A stretch of DNA of 32,094 nucleotides from DASVLX01 sp036384655. Lineage in GTDB: Bacteria; Actinomycetota; Actinomycetes; Mycobacteriales; Pseudonocardiaceae. The notes beneath the pieces were generated by a model that saw only the letters and a program-made list of their open reading frames with translations, was not told the DNA's origin and made no database searches. Below are positions 20,825-28,454 of the stretch, piece after piece. Numbering within the stretch: the stretch's first letter is position 1; the number at the start of each line of letters is the position of its first letter. The position numbers and the translations under genes were made by a program. The stretch lies in the NCBI GenBank assembly GCA_036384655.1, contig DASVLX010000271.1, forward strand, positions 1-32,094. The letters run 5' to 3'.

Positions 20825-22165
20825 ATGACGCAACCGCAGAGTTCACCGGGTTCGCCGTCCGGTTCGGTTTGGTCCGCACCCACCGCCGACGCACCAGTAC
20901 GGTCCATCGTGCCAGTGCCCGGCTCGAAGTCGATCACCAACCGTGCTCTGTTGCTGGCCGCGCTGGCCGAAAAGCCCTCCTTGATCCGCGCGCCGCTGCG
21001 CAGCCGGGACACCCGGTTGATGGCCGGCGCGCTCGCCGCGCTGGGTGTCGGCGTCGCGGATCGCGGCGCGGACTGGTTCGTCACACCGGCCATTCCGCGC
21101 GGGCCGGCCGAGGTCGACTGCGGGCTGGCCGGCACGGTGATGCGGTTCGTGCCGCCGGCCGCGGTGCTCGCCACCGGCGACGTCCGGTTCGACGGCGACC
21201 CCCGGGCCCGCCAGCGTCCGATGGCCACCGTGCTGGACGCGCTGCGCGCGCTGGGCGCCGACATCACCGGTGACCGGCTGCCGTTCGTCGTGCACGGCAC
21301 CGGCGGTCTGGACGGCGGGCCGGTGACCATCGACGCCTCGGCGTCCTCGCAGTTCGTGTCCGGGTTGCTGTTGTCCGGCGCCCGCTACCGGCGTGGGGTC
21401 ACCGTGCACCACGCCGGCGCGCCGGTGCCGTCCCAGCCGCATATCGAGATGACCGTGGCGATGCTGCGCGAGGCCGGTGTCGACGTGGAAGTCACGGCGG
21501 ACGTCCAGGTGGACGCTGACGCGGCTGATTCGACGCCGTCGACCTGGCGGGTCGCGCCCGGGCCGATCGCCGCGCTGGACCGGTCGATCGAGCCGGACCT
21601 GTCGAACGCGACACCGTTCCTGGCGGCCGCCGCCGTGACGGGTGGCACGGTGACCGTGCCGGGCTGGCCGGTCACCACGACGCAGGCCGGTGACGCGATC
21701 CGGGGCATCCTTACATCGATGGGTGCGACCGTGGTGTTGGACGAACGCGGGCTGACCGTGACCGGCGGCAGGCTCGCCGGGATCGACGTGGACCTGCATG
21801 ACGTGGGTGAGTTGACGCCGACGGTGGCGGCGCTGGCGGTGTTCGCCGAGGGGCCGTCCCGGCTGCGCGGCATCGCGCATCTGCGCGGTCACGAGACCGA
21901 CCGGCTCGCCGCCCTGGACACCGAGATCTCCGCGCTCGGCGGGGACGTCGAGCAGACCGAGGACGGCCTGGTGATCCGGCCACGACCGCTGTCCGGCGGC
22001 GTCTGGCATGCCTACGCCGACCACCGGATGGCCACCGCCGGCGCGATCATCGGCCTGGTGGTGCGGGGAGTCTCGGTGGATGACATCGGCACCACGAGCA
22101 AGACCTTGCCCGATTTCACCGCGATGTGGTCCGGGATGCTGGGGGATCGGGTGCTCAGTCGGTGA
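20825..22165 (+). CDS. aroA: 3-phosphoshikimate 1-carboxyvinyltransferase (EPSP synthase)
   Basis: Sixth step of the shikimate pathway: joins shikimate 3-phosphate and phosphoenolpyruvate to make EPSP. 446 residues. Motifs in order: VPGSKSITNRALLLAALA (substrate loop with catalytic Lys), GLAGTVMRFV, RQRPM, SSQFVSGLLL, DLSNATPFLAAAAV, LRGHETDRLAAL and DHRMATAGAIIGL. The start ATG at 20825 was taken because the family begins shortly before the first motif. An ATG at 20807 with a purine-rich upstream stretch would add six residues. The stop overlaps the rsgA start (GTGA). Divergent from the SRAP gene, with 82 bases between start codons. Confidence 0.97.
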   Translation: MTQPQSSPGSPSGSVWSAPTADAPVRSIVPVPGSKSITNRALLLAALAEKPSLIRAPLRSRDTRLMAGALAALGVGVADRGADWFVTPAIPRGPAEVDCGLAGTVMRFVPPAAVLATGDVRFDGDPRARQRPMATVLDALRALGADITGDRLPFVVHGTGGLDGGPVTIDASASSQFVSGLLLSGARYRRGVTVHHAGAPVPSQPHIEMTVAMLREAGVDVEVTADVQVDADAADSTPSTWRVAPGPIAALDRSIEPDLSNATPFLAAAAVTGGTVTVPGWPVTTTQAGDAIRGILTSMGATVVLDERGLTVTGGRLAGIDVDLHDVGELTPTVAALAVFAEGPSRLRGIAHLRGHETDRLAALDTEISALGGDVEQTEDGLVIRPRPLSGGVWHAYADHRMATAGAIIGLVVRGVSVDDIGTTSKTLPDFTAMWSGMLGDRVLSR

Positions 22166-23169
22166 GCTCGCGCGACTGGCAGCGGCTGGACGAGTCGGAT
22201 GTCCGGGTTCGGCCGCCGAGGGGAACCCGGCCGCGCAGCAAGCGCCGCCCGGAGCACGCCGACGCGCAGCCGGCGATGGTGGTGGGGGTCGACCGGGGCC
22301 GGTGGACCTGCGCTCTGGACGGCGATCCGGAGCGGGCCGTGATCGCGATGCGGGCTCGCGAGCTGGGCCGGACCCCGATCGTGGTGGGCGACCAGGTGGA
22401 TCTGGTCGGCGATCTGTCCGGCGCGCCGGACACCCTGGCGCGCATCGTGCGGGTCGCGGAACGCAGCAGCGTGCTCCGCCGGACCGCCGACGACACCGAC
22501 CCGTACGAGCGGGTGGTGGTGGCCAACGCCGAGCAGCTCGTGATCGTGACCGCGTTGGCGGATCCGCCGCCGCGCACCGGTTTCATCGACCGGTGCCTGG
22601 TCGCCGCCTACGCCGGTGGCCTGGAACCGTTGCTGTGCCTGACGAAATCCGACCTGGCCAGCCCGGACAAGTTGGTCGCGGCCTATGCCGATCTGGATCT
22701 CTCGGTGGTCGTGACCCGCCGGGACCAGCCGCCTGACGCGCTGCGGGACCGGCTGACCGGCCGGGTGTCGGCGCTGGTCGGGCATTCCGGGGTGGGCAAG
22801 TCGACGCTGGTCAACGCGCTGGTTCCGGCCGCCGACCGGGCCACCGGCGCGGTCAGCGCGATCGGCAAGGGTCGGCACACCTCGGTGACGGCGGTCGCGC
22901 TGCCGTTGCCGGGTGGCGGCTGGGTGGTCGACACGCCGGGCATCCGGTCGTTCGGGCTGGCGCACGTCACCCCGGACGACATCGTGGCCGCGTTCGAGGA
23001 GTTCGTGGAGCCGGCCGAGGAGTGCCCGCCGGGCTGCGGTCATCTCGGCGCGCCCGCCGATCCGGACTGCATGCTGGATGTCGTGGTCGCGGCCGGCGAG
23101 GCCACCGCGGGCCGGTTGGCGTCACTGCGCCGGCTGCTCGCGTCCCGCGCCGGCACCGACACGGATTAA
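22162..23169 (+). CDS. rsgA: Ribosome small subunit maturation GTPase RsgA
   Basis: Circularly permuted GTPase that acts late in 30S assembly. 335 residues. An OB-fold domain comes first (about 30-110). The G motifs then appear in permuted order: G4 LTKSD, then G1 VGHSGVGKSTLVNAL, then G3 VDTPGIRSFG, as the family requires. The C-terminal zinc knuckle is represented by ECPPGCGHL and the later Cys in DPDCML. It starts with GTG at 22162 in a 4-base overlap with the aroA stop and is translated in the same operon. The aroA-rsgA pairing is the same as Rv3227-Rv3228 in M. tuberculosis. Confidence 0.95.
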   Translation: MSSRDWQRLDESDVRVRPPRGTRPRSKRRPEHADAQPAMVVGVDRGRWTCALDGDPERAVIAMRARELGRTPIVVGDQVDLVGDLSGAPDTLARIVRVAERSSVLRRTADDTDPYERVVVANAEQLVIVTALADPPPRTGFIDRCLVAAYAGGLEPLLCLTKSDLASPDKLVAAYADLDLSVVVTRRDQPPDALRDRLTGRVSALVGHSGVGKSTLVNALVPAADRATGAVSAIGKGRHTSVTAVALPLPGGGWVVDTPGIRSFGLAHVTPDDIVAAFEEFVEPAEECPPGCGHLGAPADPDCMLDVVVAAGEATAGRLASLRRLLASRAGTDTD

Positions 23170-23227
23170 TCTCTGTTGGGTAACGGGCCAACCGCCAGAC
23201 AGGCCGCGACCTGCGACGATGTGCCGG

Positions 23228-24112
23228 TTACGAGCGCTTGCGACCGACGCCGCAGAAGCCGACCGACTCGTTCGGCGAGGCGAACTCGATGACTGGGGCG
23301 TTCGGTCCGGTTTCCTCGGGGTGCCATTCGGTGATCCAGGTCATCCCGGGATCGATCAGCTCGAAATCGCCGAACAGCTCGCGGATCTCGGCCTGCGACC
23401 GCCAGATCCCGTTGCTGCTCGAACTGCTGTCGTACATCCGCTTCAGGTCGATGAGCTTCTGGTCGAGCTCGGGCGCCACACCATCATCGGTGATATGCGA
23501 CACAGCCAGGTAGGAGCCGGGCACCATCAACTGACGGAACCGCGCGACGGATGCCGGCCCGACATCCTCGCCTTCCGGTCCGGGCTGGGCCACGTGCAGC
23601 ACCGCGATCAGCAGCAACGCCAGCGGCTGTTCGACGTCGATCACGCCGGTTTCGGCGACCCGGTCCCACAGCTTGTCCGGGTCGCGCAGATCGCCCTGGA
23701 TCGCGGCGTGCCGGCTGGGATCGCCGTTCTTCTCCAGCAGGATCTTGGAATGCGCGACGGCGACCGGTTCGTAGTCGACGTACACGACGTGGGAGTCGGT
23801 CGTGATCTCGTCGGCCACCGCGTGCACATGGCCCATGGTCGGCACGCCAGAACCGATGTCCAGGAACTGCCGGATTCCCCGCTTCGCCAGGTAACGCACC
23901 ACCCGGTGCAGGTAAAGCCGATTGGCGATGGCGATCGGGCGGAGCAGCGGGAACCTGTCGAGCACCTGCTGCCCGAAGGCGCGGTCGATCGCCCAGTTCG
24001 CGGTGCCGCCCAGGTACCAGTCGTACACCCGCGCCACGCTCGGCCTGCTGAGATCGACTCCCTGCGGCGGATACGGGTCCTTGGGATTCGGCTCGCTCGC
24101 GATCTCAGTCAT
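23228..24112 (-). CDS. SAM-dependent methyltransferase, DUF574 (Methyltransf_19) family
   Basis: A 294-residue soluble class I-like methyltransferase of a family that is abundant in actinomycetes. Landmarks are RPSVARVYDWYLGGTANWA, which opens the family, FLDIGSGVPT (SAM-binding glycine loop) near residue 83, VVYVDYEPVAVAHS (acidic residue at the end of strand 2) and the conserved GSYLAVSHI. GGAGGGAAA precedes the ATG. It lies 106 bases after the HTH-DUF5753 gene on the same strand and may share a transcript with it; DUF574 genes are often found close to HTH/DUF397 genes. The methyl acceptor is unknown. Confidence 0.9.
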   Translation of the reverse strand: MTEIASEPNPKDPYPPQGVDLSRPSVARVYDWYLGGTANWAIDRAFGQQVLDRFPLLRPIAIANRLYLHRVVRYLAKRGIRQFLDIGSGVPTMGHVHAVADEITTDSHVVYVDYEPVAVAHSKILLEKNGDPSRHAAIQGDLRDPDKLWDRVAETGVIDVEQPLALLLIAVLHVAQPGPEGEDVGPASVARFRQLMVPGSYLAVSHITDDGVAPELDQKLIDLKRMYDSSSSSNGIWRSQAEIRELFGDFELIDPGMTWITEWHPEETGPNAPVIEFASPNESVGFCGVGRKRS

Positions 24113-24218
24113 GGCTTTCCCTCCAGGGACCGGCCCAGCAACGCGACGCCTTGATCGTATCGGACCTGGCGGACGCCATCACCAAAAGGGCCGCGAGATG
24201 TGTCGCCAGAATGTTCGG

Positions 24219-25094
24219 TCAGTCGTCGTTCATCTGGGCGGTCATTTCGGCCCGGTACCGGTCCGCCAGCCCATGCAGGAACTCGGCGGTCTCGTTGCGC
24301 TCCAGGGCCGCTCCGCGCAGCCGGTCCCAGGCGTCCACGAACAGCTCGAAGTCGCCCTCGTCGTCGATGTAGATGCCACCGGCGGCATGTTCGACGAACA
24401 CGAAATCCTTGGTGGCGTCAGAGAAGCGCATCAGGGTGAAGTCATTGGGCACGAACGACAGCTTCGCGTCGAACGGCAGGATGTGGATGAACGTCCTCGG
24501 GTAGCGCTTCTCCAGATCGATCAGGTTCTGAACCTGGTCGAGCGCGACGGCCGCATCGGGCCCGCCCGGCATCCGGCGGAAGGCACCCTCACCGAGGATG
24601 AACCGGTAGTACGGCGGCTTCTTGAGATCGAAGACTTCCTTGCGCTCCATCCGGTTGCGCACCAGGTCGGTCACGTCCGTCGCCCGGGCCTCGCTGAACT
24701 GCTTCAGCATGTAGTGCTCGGACTGCAGCGGGCCGGGAATCCGCTCGCCATGCCAACTGAGGATCTCGGCGGCGGCCGGTTCCAGGTCGGTGAAGGTGCG
24801 GAACCAGTGCGGCACCGCGGATCGGTAGCCCGCCCACTGACCGCGACCACTACCGGTTCCGGCCAGCGCGAACAGCATCTCGGCCTCCACCTTGCCGACG
24901 TGCAGCTCTTGCACCAGCACGCGGAGGTCGGCGGACTTGACGGAGACCGCGCCACTCTCAATCTTGTTAATCTTGCCCTGGCCACAGTTCAGGAAGGTGG
25001 CGACTTCCTGCTGGGTCAGGCCGGCCGCCAGCCTGGCGCGTTTCAGCTCGTTGCCGAGCTGCCTGCGCCGTGACGTCACCGTGCTGGCCGCCAT
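24219..25094 (-). CDS. XRE-type HTH regulator with DUF5753 domain
   Basis: A 291-residue transcription factor of the large actinobacterial HTH-DUF5753 family (related to WhiJ-type regulators). The N-terminal helix-turn-helix covers about 12-65 (LGNELKRARLAAGLTQQEVATFLNCGQGKINKIESG). The remainder is DUF5753, with LSWHGERIPGPLQSEHY, RMERKEVFDLKKPPYYRFILGEGAFRR and the ending segment VFVEHAAGGIYIDDEGD, a presumed ligand or partner-binding domain. The DUF397 gene upstream on the same strand is its usual partner. A 15-bp palindrome lies about 40 bases upstream of its start and a larger one in front of the DUF397 gene; both are candidate operators. Confidence 0.93.
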   Translation of the reverse strand: MAASTVTSRRRQLGNELKRARLAAGLTQQEVATFLNCGQGKINKIESGAVSVKSADLRVLVQELHVGKVEAEMLFALAGTGSGRGQWAGYRSAVPHWFRTFTDLEPAAAEILSWHGERIPGPLQSEHYMLKQFSEARATDVTDLVRNRMERKEVFDLKKPPYYRFILGEGAFRRMPGGPDAAVALDQVQNLIDLEKRYPRTFIHILPFDAKLSFVPNDFTLMRFSDATKDFVFVEHAAGGIYIDDEGDFELFVDAWDRLRGAALERNETAEFLHGLADRYRAEMTAQMNDD

Positions 25095-25131
25095 GGGACC
25101 CTTTCTCTCCTACCTGGCTGTTGGATTACCA

Positions 25132-25146
25132 CGACTGGACCAGTCG
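25132..25146. promoter_or_regulatory. 15-bp palindrome upstream of the HTH-DUF5753 gene
   Basis: CGACTGG-A-CCAGTCG, a perfect inverted repeat of 7-bp arms, centred about 45 bases before the start codon at 25094. It may be an operator for autoregulation. The rest of 25147-25272 shows no gene. Confidence 0.4.
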
Positions 25147-25272
25147 ATCACTGTAGCGGACGACGGTGCTCGCGGGCACGCGACGCAGCGCCCGCGAGCA
25201 CCGGTAGTCACTCGAATGGCGTAACAGACTCAGGAATAATCTCGCACAGATGTTCGAGGCGACCGAACGGGA

Positions 25273-25308
25273 TAACCCGGTCACCGGTCGTAACCCGGTC
25301 ACCGGTCG
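25273..25308. repeat. 18-bp tandem duplication spanning the DUF397 stop
   Basis: TAACCCGGTCACCGGTCG occurs twice without change (25273-25290 and 25291-25308). On the minus strand the Tyr-Asp-Arg-stop end of the DUF397 protein is therefore present twice in the same frame. Confidence 0.9.
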
Positions 25309-25529
25309 TACTGCCCGGCTCGGGCGGCGGCCAGGAAGGCCGTCCACTCCGCGTCGTCGAACACCAGCACCGGGCTGTCGGACAGCTTGGTGTCGCGTAG
25401 CCCGACGACACCATCGGTGCCAAGGTTGACCGCGACACAGTTGCCGCCGTTGGGTCCGCAGAACTGGGACAGTTGCCAGGCGTCCGTCGGGAAGATGTCG
25501 GCGACGGTGGCCGGCTCGTAAGACTGCAT
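25299..25529 (-). CDS. DUF397 domain protein
   Basis: A 76-residue small acidic protein of the DUF397 family. The family pattern is clear: W-x2-S-x-F-C..NGGNCVAV near residue 18-34, VGLRDTKL and a terminal DDAEWTAFLAAAR. DUF397 proteins are near-constant companions of HTH-DUF5753 regulators in actinomycetes and are thought to modulate them, in toxin-antitoxin-like or developmental circuits. The ATG at 25529 faces the divergent gene at 25617 across an 87-base region with a 27-bp AT-rich palindrome. The stop lies within an 18-bp tandem duplication. Confidence 0.93.
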   Translation of the reverse strand: MQSYEPATVADIFPTDAWQLSQFCGPNGGNCVAVNLGTDGVVGLRDTKLSDSPVLVFDDAEWTAFLAAARAGQYDR

Positions 25530-25566
25530 CAGAACTCCTGTCGTTGCACGGGGCTCTCTCGACTCA

Positions 25567-25593
25567 AGATTAATCCTAGAGTAGGATTAATCT
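25567..25593. promoter_or_regulatory. 27-bp AT-rich perfect palindrome between divergent genes
   Basis: Twelve-base arms AGATTAATCCTA and TAGGATTAATCT flank GAG. It is the most AT-rich stretch in its neighbourhood, lies 37 bases from the DUF397 start and 23 bases from the start of the divergent gene, and overlaps where both promoters must be. It is a strong operator candidate, possibly for the HTH-DUF5753 regulator. Confidence 0.7.
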
Positions 25594-25616
25594 CAACGAC
25601 GACGAGGAGGAGCCCC

Positions 25617-26231
25617 GTGACGATCCCCGACCAATCGGTCAGCCGTCGTGCCGACGACCGCATCGGTGCGATGTTTCTGGTGGTCGGGCGCGTCAACGGG
25701 CGCTCCCGGACCGTCGCCGTGGGCAGTCCGGCCGAGGCTCTGGCCGAGATCGTCCGCTGGTGCGACGTCGATCCCGATGCGAGCGGCCGGTGGTTGCTCA
25801 GCCCGACCGCGGCGGAGCCGGTGACGCTGATCGCGCGGCGCCGATTCGGACTTGTCGGTGAGAGCCGCCGGGTTTCCCACCTGTTCGAGCTGCTGCCCGG
25901 CGTGCCGCAGGGCTTCAGGCTGGAGGCGCGCTGCGGCTCGCCTCTCCCGATCACCGAGCTGGAATGGCTGGACCTGCACGGACACGCCGGAATGCCCTGC
26001 ATGGGCTGCCTGCGCGCGCTGGCCGTGTCGCTGCCCCAGCTTGATGACGACTACCCGGACGACTACGTGGATGACTACGCCGAGAGCATCGACGACTACA
26101 GTCCGGTCGCGATTAAGCCGTTCCAGCCGGCGGCCATCGGTCAGCGGGCCAACCAGCGCGCGATGGCCGAGGCTGACGAGGTCATGCCGGCGGCCATGCA
26201 CGCCCGGATCATTCAGTCCATATGGGGATAG
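25617..26231 (+). CDS. Unrecognised protein with Cys motif and DDY repeats, divergent from DUF397
   Basis: A 204-residue protein I cannot assign to a family. The GTG start at 25617 is set by GGAGGAG six bases upstream; the open frame extends further but across the palindrome. There is no signal peptide or membrane segment. The N-terminal ~70 residues form an alpha/beta region (AMFLVVGRVNGRSRTVAVGS). A Cys-rich patch follows, with C in LEARCGSPLP and the pair MPCMGCL, spacing suited to a metal site. An acidic low-complexity segment then repeats Asp-Asp-Tyr four times (DDDYPDDYVDDY ... DDY), and the tail is rich in Ala, Arg and Met. The 3' end overlaps pruA by 19 bases. Shared control with DUF397/HTH-DUF5753 is likely from the palindrome. 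Confidence 0.65.
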   Translation: MTIPDQSVSRRADDRIGAMFLVVGRVNGRSRTVAVGSPAEALAEIVRWCDVDPDASGRWLLSPTAAEPVTLIARRRFGLVGESRRVSHLFELLPGVPQGFRLEARCGSPLPITELEWLDLHGHAGMPCMGCLRALAVSLPQLDDDYPDDYVDDYAESIDDYSPVAIKPFQPAAIGQRANQRAMAEADEVMPAAMHARIIQSIWG

Positions 26232-27841
26232 CGCGGGTCGGTCGCCGGCCGGAAGGTCTCCTTGATCGCCCTGGGGCTGACCCAGCGCAGCAGATTGAAC
26301 TCTGAGCCGGCCTTGTCGTTGGTGCCGGAGGCGCGCGAACCACCGAACGGCTGGCGCCCCACCACCGCACCGGTCGGCTTGTCGTTGACGTAGAAGTTGC
26401 CCGCCGAGAACCGCAGCGCGCGGCTGGTCTCCTCGATCGCCGCCCGGTCGGTGGCGAACACCGCCCCGGTCAGCGCGTACGGGGTGGTCCCGTCCACCAG
26501 TTCCAGCACCTTGCCGTAGTCCTCGTCCGGGTAGACGAACACCGACAGGATCGGGCCGAAGTACTCAGTGGTGAAGATCTCATGCCGGGGGTCATCACCG
26601 ACCAGCACGGTTGGTTCCACGAAATAGCCGACCGAGTCGTCGTGGCCGCCGCCGGCCAGCACCTCGATCGAGCCGGAGGCCCGGGCCAGTTCCAGCGCCG
26701 CGCGGTTCTTCGCGTAGCCACGGGCGTCGATCAGCGCGCCGCCGAACAGAGCGAAGTCCGTCACGTCTCCGAACCTGATGGTTCTGGTCACATCGGCGAG
26801 TTGCTCGGCCAGCCCGGCGTCCCACAGCGATCGCGGCAGATAGGCCCGGGAGGCCGCCGAACACTTCTGCCCCTGGTACTCGAACGCGCCCCGCACCAGG
26901 GCCGTGACCAGCGCGTCCGGCTCGGCTGACGGATGCGCGAGCACGAAGTCCTTGCCACCGGTCTCCCCCACGATCCGTGGATAGCTCCGGTAGCCGTCCA
27001 GGTGCTCGGCGATGGTGCGCCAGAGCAGCCGGAACGTCCGGGTGGACCCGGTGAAGTGCAGTCCCGCGAACCGGTGGTCCGCCAGCGCGACCTCGCTGAC
27101 CGCCGCGCCGTCGCCGGTCACCATGTTGATCACACCTGGTGGCAGCCCGGCCGCCGCCAACAGCCGCATCGTGTAGTGCGCGGCCAGCTGTTGGGTCGGT
27201 GTGGGCTTCCACACCACGGTGTTGCCCATCAGCGCCGGCGCGGTGGGCAGGTTGCCCGCGATCGAGGTGAAGTTGAATGGCGTGATCGCTGTCACGAACC
27301 CGTCCAGCGGCCGGTACTCCATCCGGTTCCACTCGCCCGGGGCCGAACCCGGTTGGCTGGCAAGGAGTTCGCGGGCGAAACGCACGTTGAACCGCAGGAA
27401 GTCGATCAGCTCGCAGGCCGAGTCGATCTCCGCCTGCTGCACCGACTTCGACTGGCCCAGCATGGTGGCCGCGTTGAGGGTGTCCCGCCACGGCCCGGAC
27501 AGCAGGTCCGCGGACCGCAGGAAGATCGCCGCCCGCTCGTCGAACGGCAGCTCCCGCCAGCCCGGCGCGGCCTGGCCGGCCGCGGTGACCGCGTCGGCCA
27601 CGTCGACGTCGGTGGCCTGCGCGGAGGTGCCCAGCACATGGGCGTGGTGATGTGGTTCGACGACCGAGAACCGCTCGCCGCCGGCCATCCGCTGGACGCC
27701 GCCGATGGTCATGGTCAGCTCCGCGTGCTCGCCGGCGAGTTGGGTGATCCGGCGGCGCAGCGACTCACGTTCCGCGCTGCCCGGCGGGTAGCCGCGGACG
27801 GGCTCGTTGGCCGGCACCGGCACCGATGTGATCGCGTCCAT
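26213..27841 (-). CDS. pruA: L-glutamate gamma-semialdehyde dehydrogenase
   Basis: NAD-dependent 1-pyrroline-5-carboxylate dehydrogenase, the second step of proline breakdown to glutamate. 542 residues, the length of the stand-alone actinobacterial enzyme. The catalytic Cys is C327 in GQKCSAASRAYLP and the general base Glu is E293 in GETGGKDF. TPFNFTSIAGNLPTAPALMGNTVVWKP is the cofactor-binding strand-loop region. The C-terminal PFGGSRASGTNDKAG is typical. The ATG at 27841 has GGGAGG at good spacing; the frame opens seven codons earlier, overlapping the upstream stop. No proline dehydrogenase gene is adjacent. It lies 17 bases downstream of the DUF6912-like gene, so the two probably form a transcript. 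Confidence 0.95.
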   Translation of the reverse strand: MDAITSVPVPANEPVRGYPPGSAERESLRRRITQLAGEHAELTMTIGGVQRMAGGERFSVVEPHHHAHVLGTSAQATDVDVADAVTAAGQAAPGWRELPFDERAAIFLRSADLLSGPWRDTLNAATMLGQSKSVQQAEIDSACELIDFLRFNVRFARELLASQPGSAPGEWNRMEYRPLDGFVTAITPFNFTSIAGNLPTAPALMGNTVVWKPTPTQQLAAHYTMRLLAAAGLPPGVINMVTGDGAAVSEVALADHRFAGLHFTGSTRTFRLLWRTIAEHLDGYRSYPRIVGETGGKDFVLAHPSAEPDALVTALVRGAFEYQGQKCSAASRAYLPRSLWDAGLAEQLADVTRTIRFGDVTDFALFGGALIDARGYAKNRAALELARASGSIEVLAGGGHDDSVGYFVEPTVLVGDDPRHEIFTTEYFGPILSVFVYPDEDYGKVLELVDGTTPYALTGAVFATDRAAIEETSRALRFSAGNFYVNDKPTGAVVGRQPFGGSRASGTNDKAGSEFNLLRWVSPRAIKETFRPATDPRYPHMD

Positions 27842-27858
27842 CGAACCTCCCGTGCGGC

Positions 27859-28386
27859 TCACCCGCCGTCGACCGGCGGGTCGGGCATCAGTTCCAACAG
27901 AAACGGCAGCTCCTGCGGGGCGTACCAGGCCAGCTCGTGGTCCTCGGCGTCGCCGAGCACGAACTCGGCCTCCGGATCACCGAGATCGGCGGCGTCCACG
28001 ACCTGGGCCGCCGCGCGCACCGCGTCCTCGGCGTCGGCGGTGTCCACATGCACCGCCGCGACCCGCTTGAAGGGCACCGGACCGGCCAGCTTGACCACGG
28101 CGACATCCAGGTCCGGGCGCAGCACGGCGCCCTCGACATCGGCGGAGATCACCACTCGTCTCGGCCGAGCCTCCGGGTCCTTCTCCAGTTCGGCCGCGAT
28201 CAGCCGCAGCGCGGCCAGCGCCGCCTCACGCTGCGCGGCATATTCCAGTTCGTCGACATCGCCGCTGATGTAGTACTCGCGCAGCGCCGGAGTAAGCGCG
28301 AACGCGGTGTCGCCGACCGCGCTCAGCCGGCCGTCGGCCAGCAGTGTCCGCAGCATCGGCACGGTCGCCGGGATGTAGACCCTCAT
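27859..28386 (-). CDS. Conserved actinobacterial protein (DUF6912-like)
   Basis: A 175-residue soluble protein that begins MRVYIPATVPMLRTLLADGRL and contains ALTPALREYYISGDVDELEYAA, followed by a beta-strand-rich half (RRVVISADVEGAV, VAAVHVDTADAEDAV) and an acidic C-terminus with LAWYAPQELPFLL. This pattern is widely kept in actinobacteria and carries the label DUF6912 as I recall; no function is known. AAAGGAA lies before the ATG at 28386. It is probably co-transcribed with pruA 17 bases downstream. Nothing in the sequence links it to proline metabolism. Confidence 0.75.
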   Translation of the reverse strand: MRVYIPATVPMLRTLLADGRLSAVGDTAFALTPALREYYISGDVDELEYAAQREAALAALRLIAAELEKDPEARPRRVVISADVEGAVLRPDLDVAVVKLAGPVPFKRVAAVHVDTADAEDAVRAAAQVVDAADLGDPEAEFVLGDAEDHELAWYAPQELPFLLELMPDPPVDGG

Positions 28387-28416
28387 TCGCTTCCTTTTCG
28401 TTCGGCACGCTGTTGT

Positions 28417-28435
28417 CGGGCCGCTGATCGGCCCG
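28417..28435 (-). terminator. Hairpin between the acyltransferase and the DUF6912-like gene
   Basis: CGGGCCG-CTGAT-CGGCCCG, a perfect 7-bp inverted repeat 19 bases beyond the acyltransferase stop and just before the next ribosome binding site. There is no T run; it could end transcription or be a leader structure. Confidence 0.4.
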
Positions 28436-28454
28436 CTGCCGGTCGGCCACCCGG

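Noticed and set aside
25208..25438. Second minus-strand frame overlapping the DUF397 gene
   Set aside because: It overlaps the clear DUF397 coding frame in another phase and has no family resemblance.
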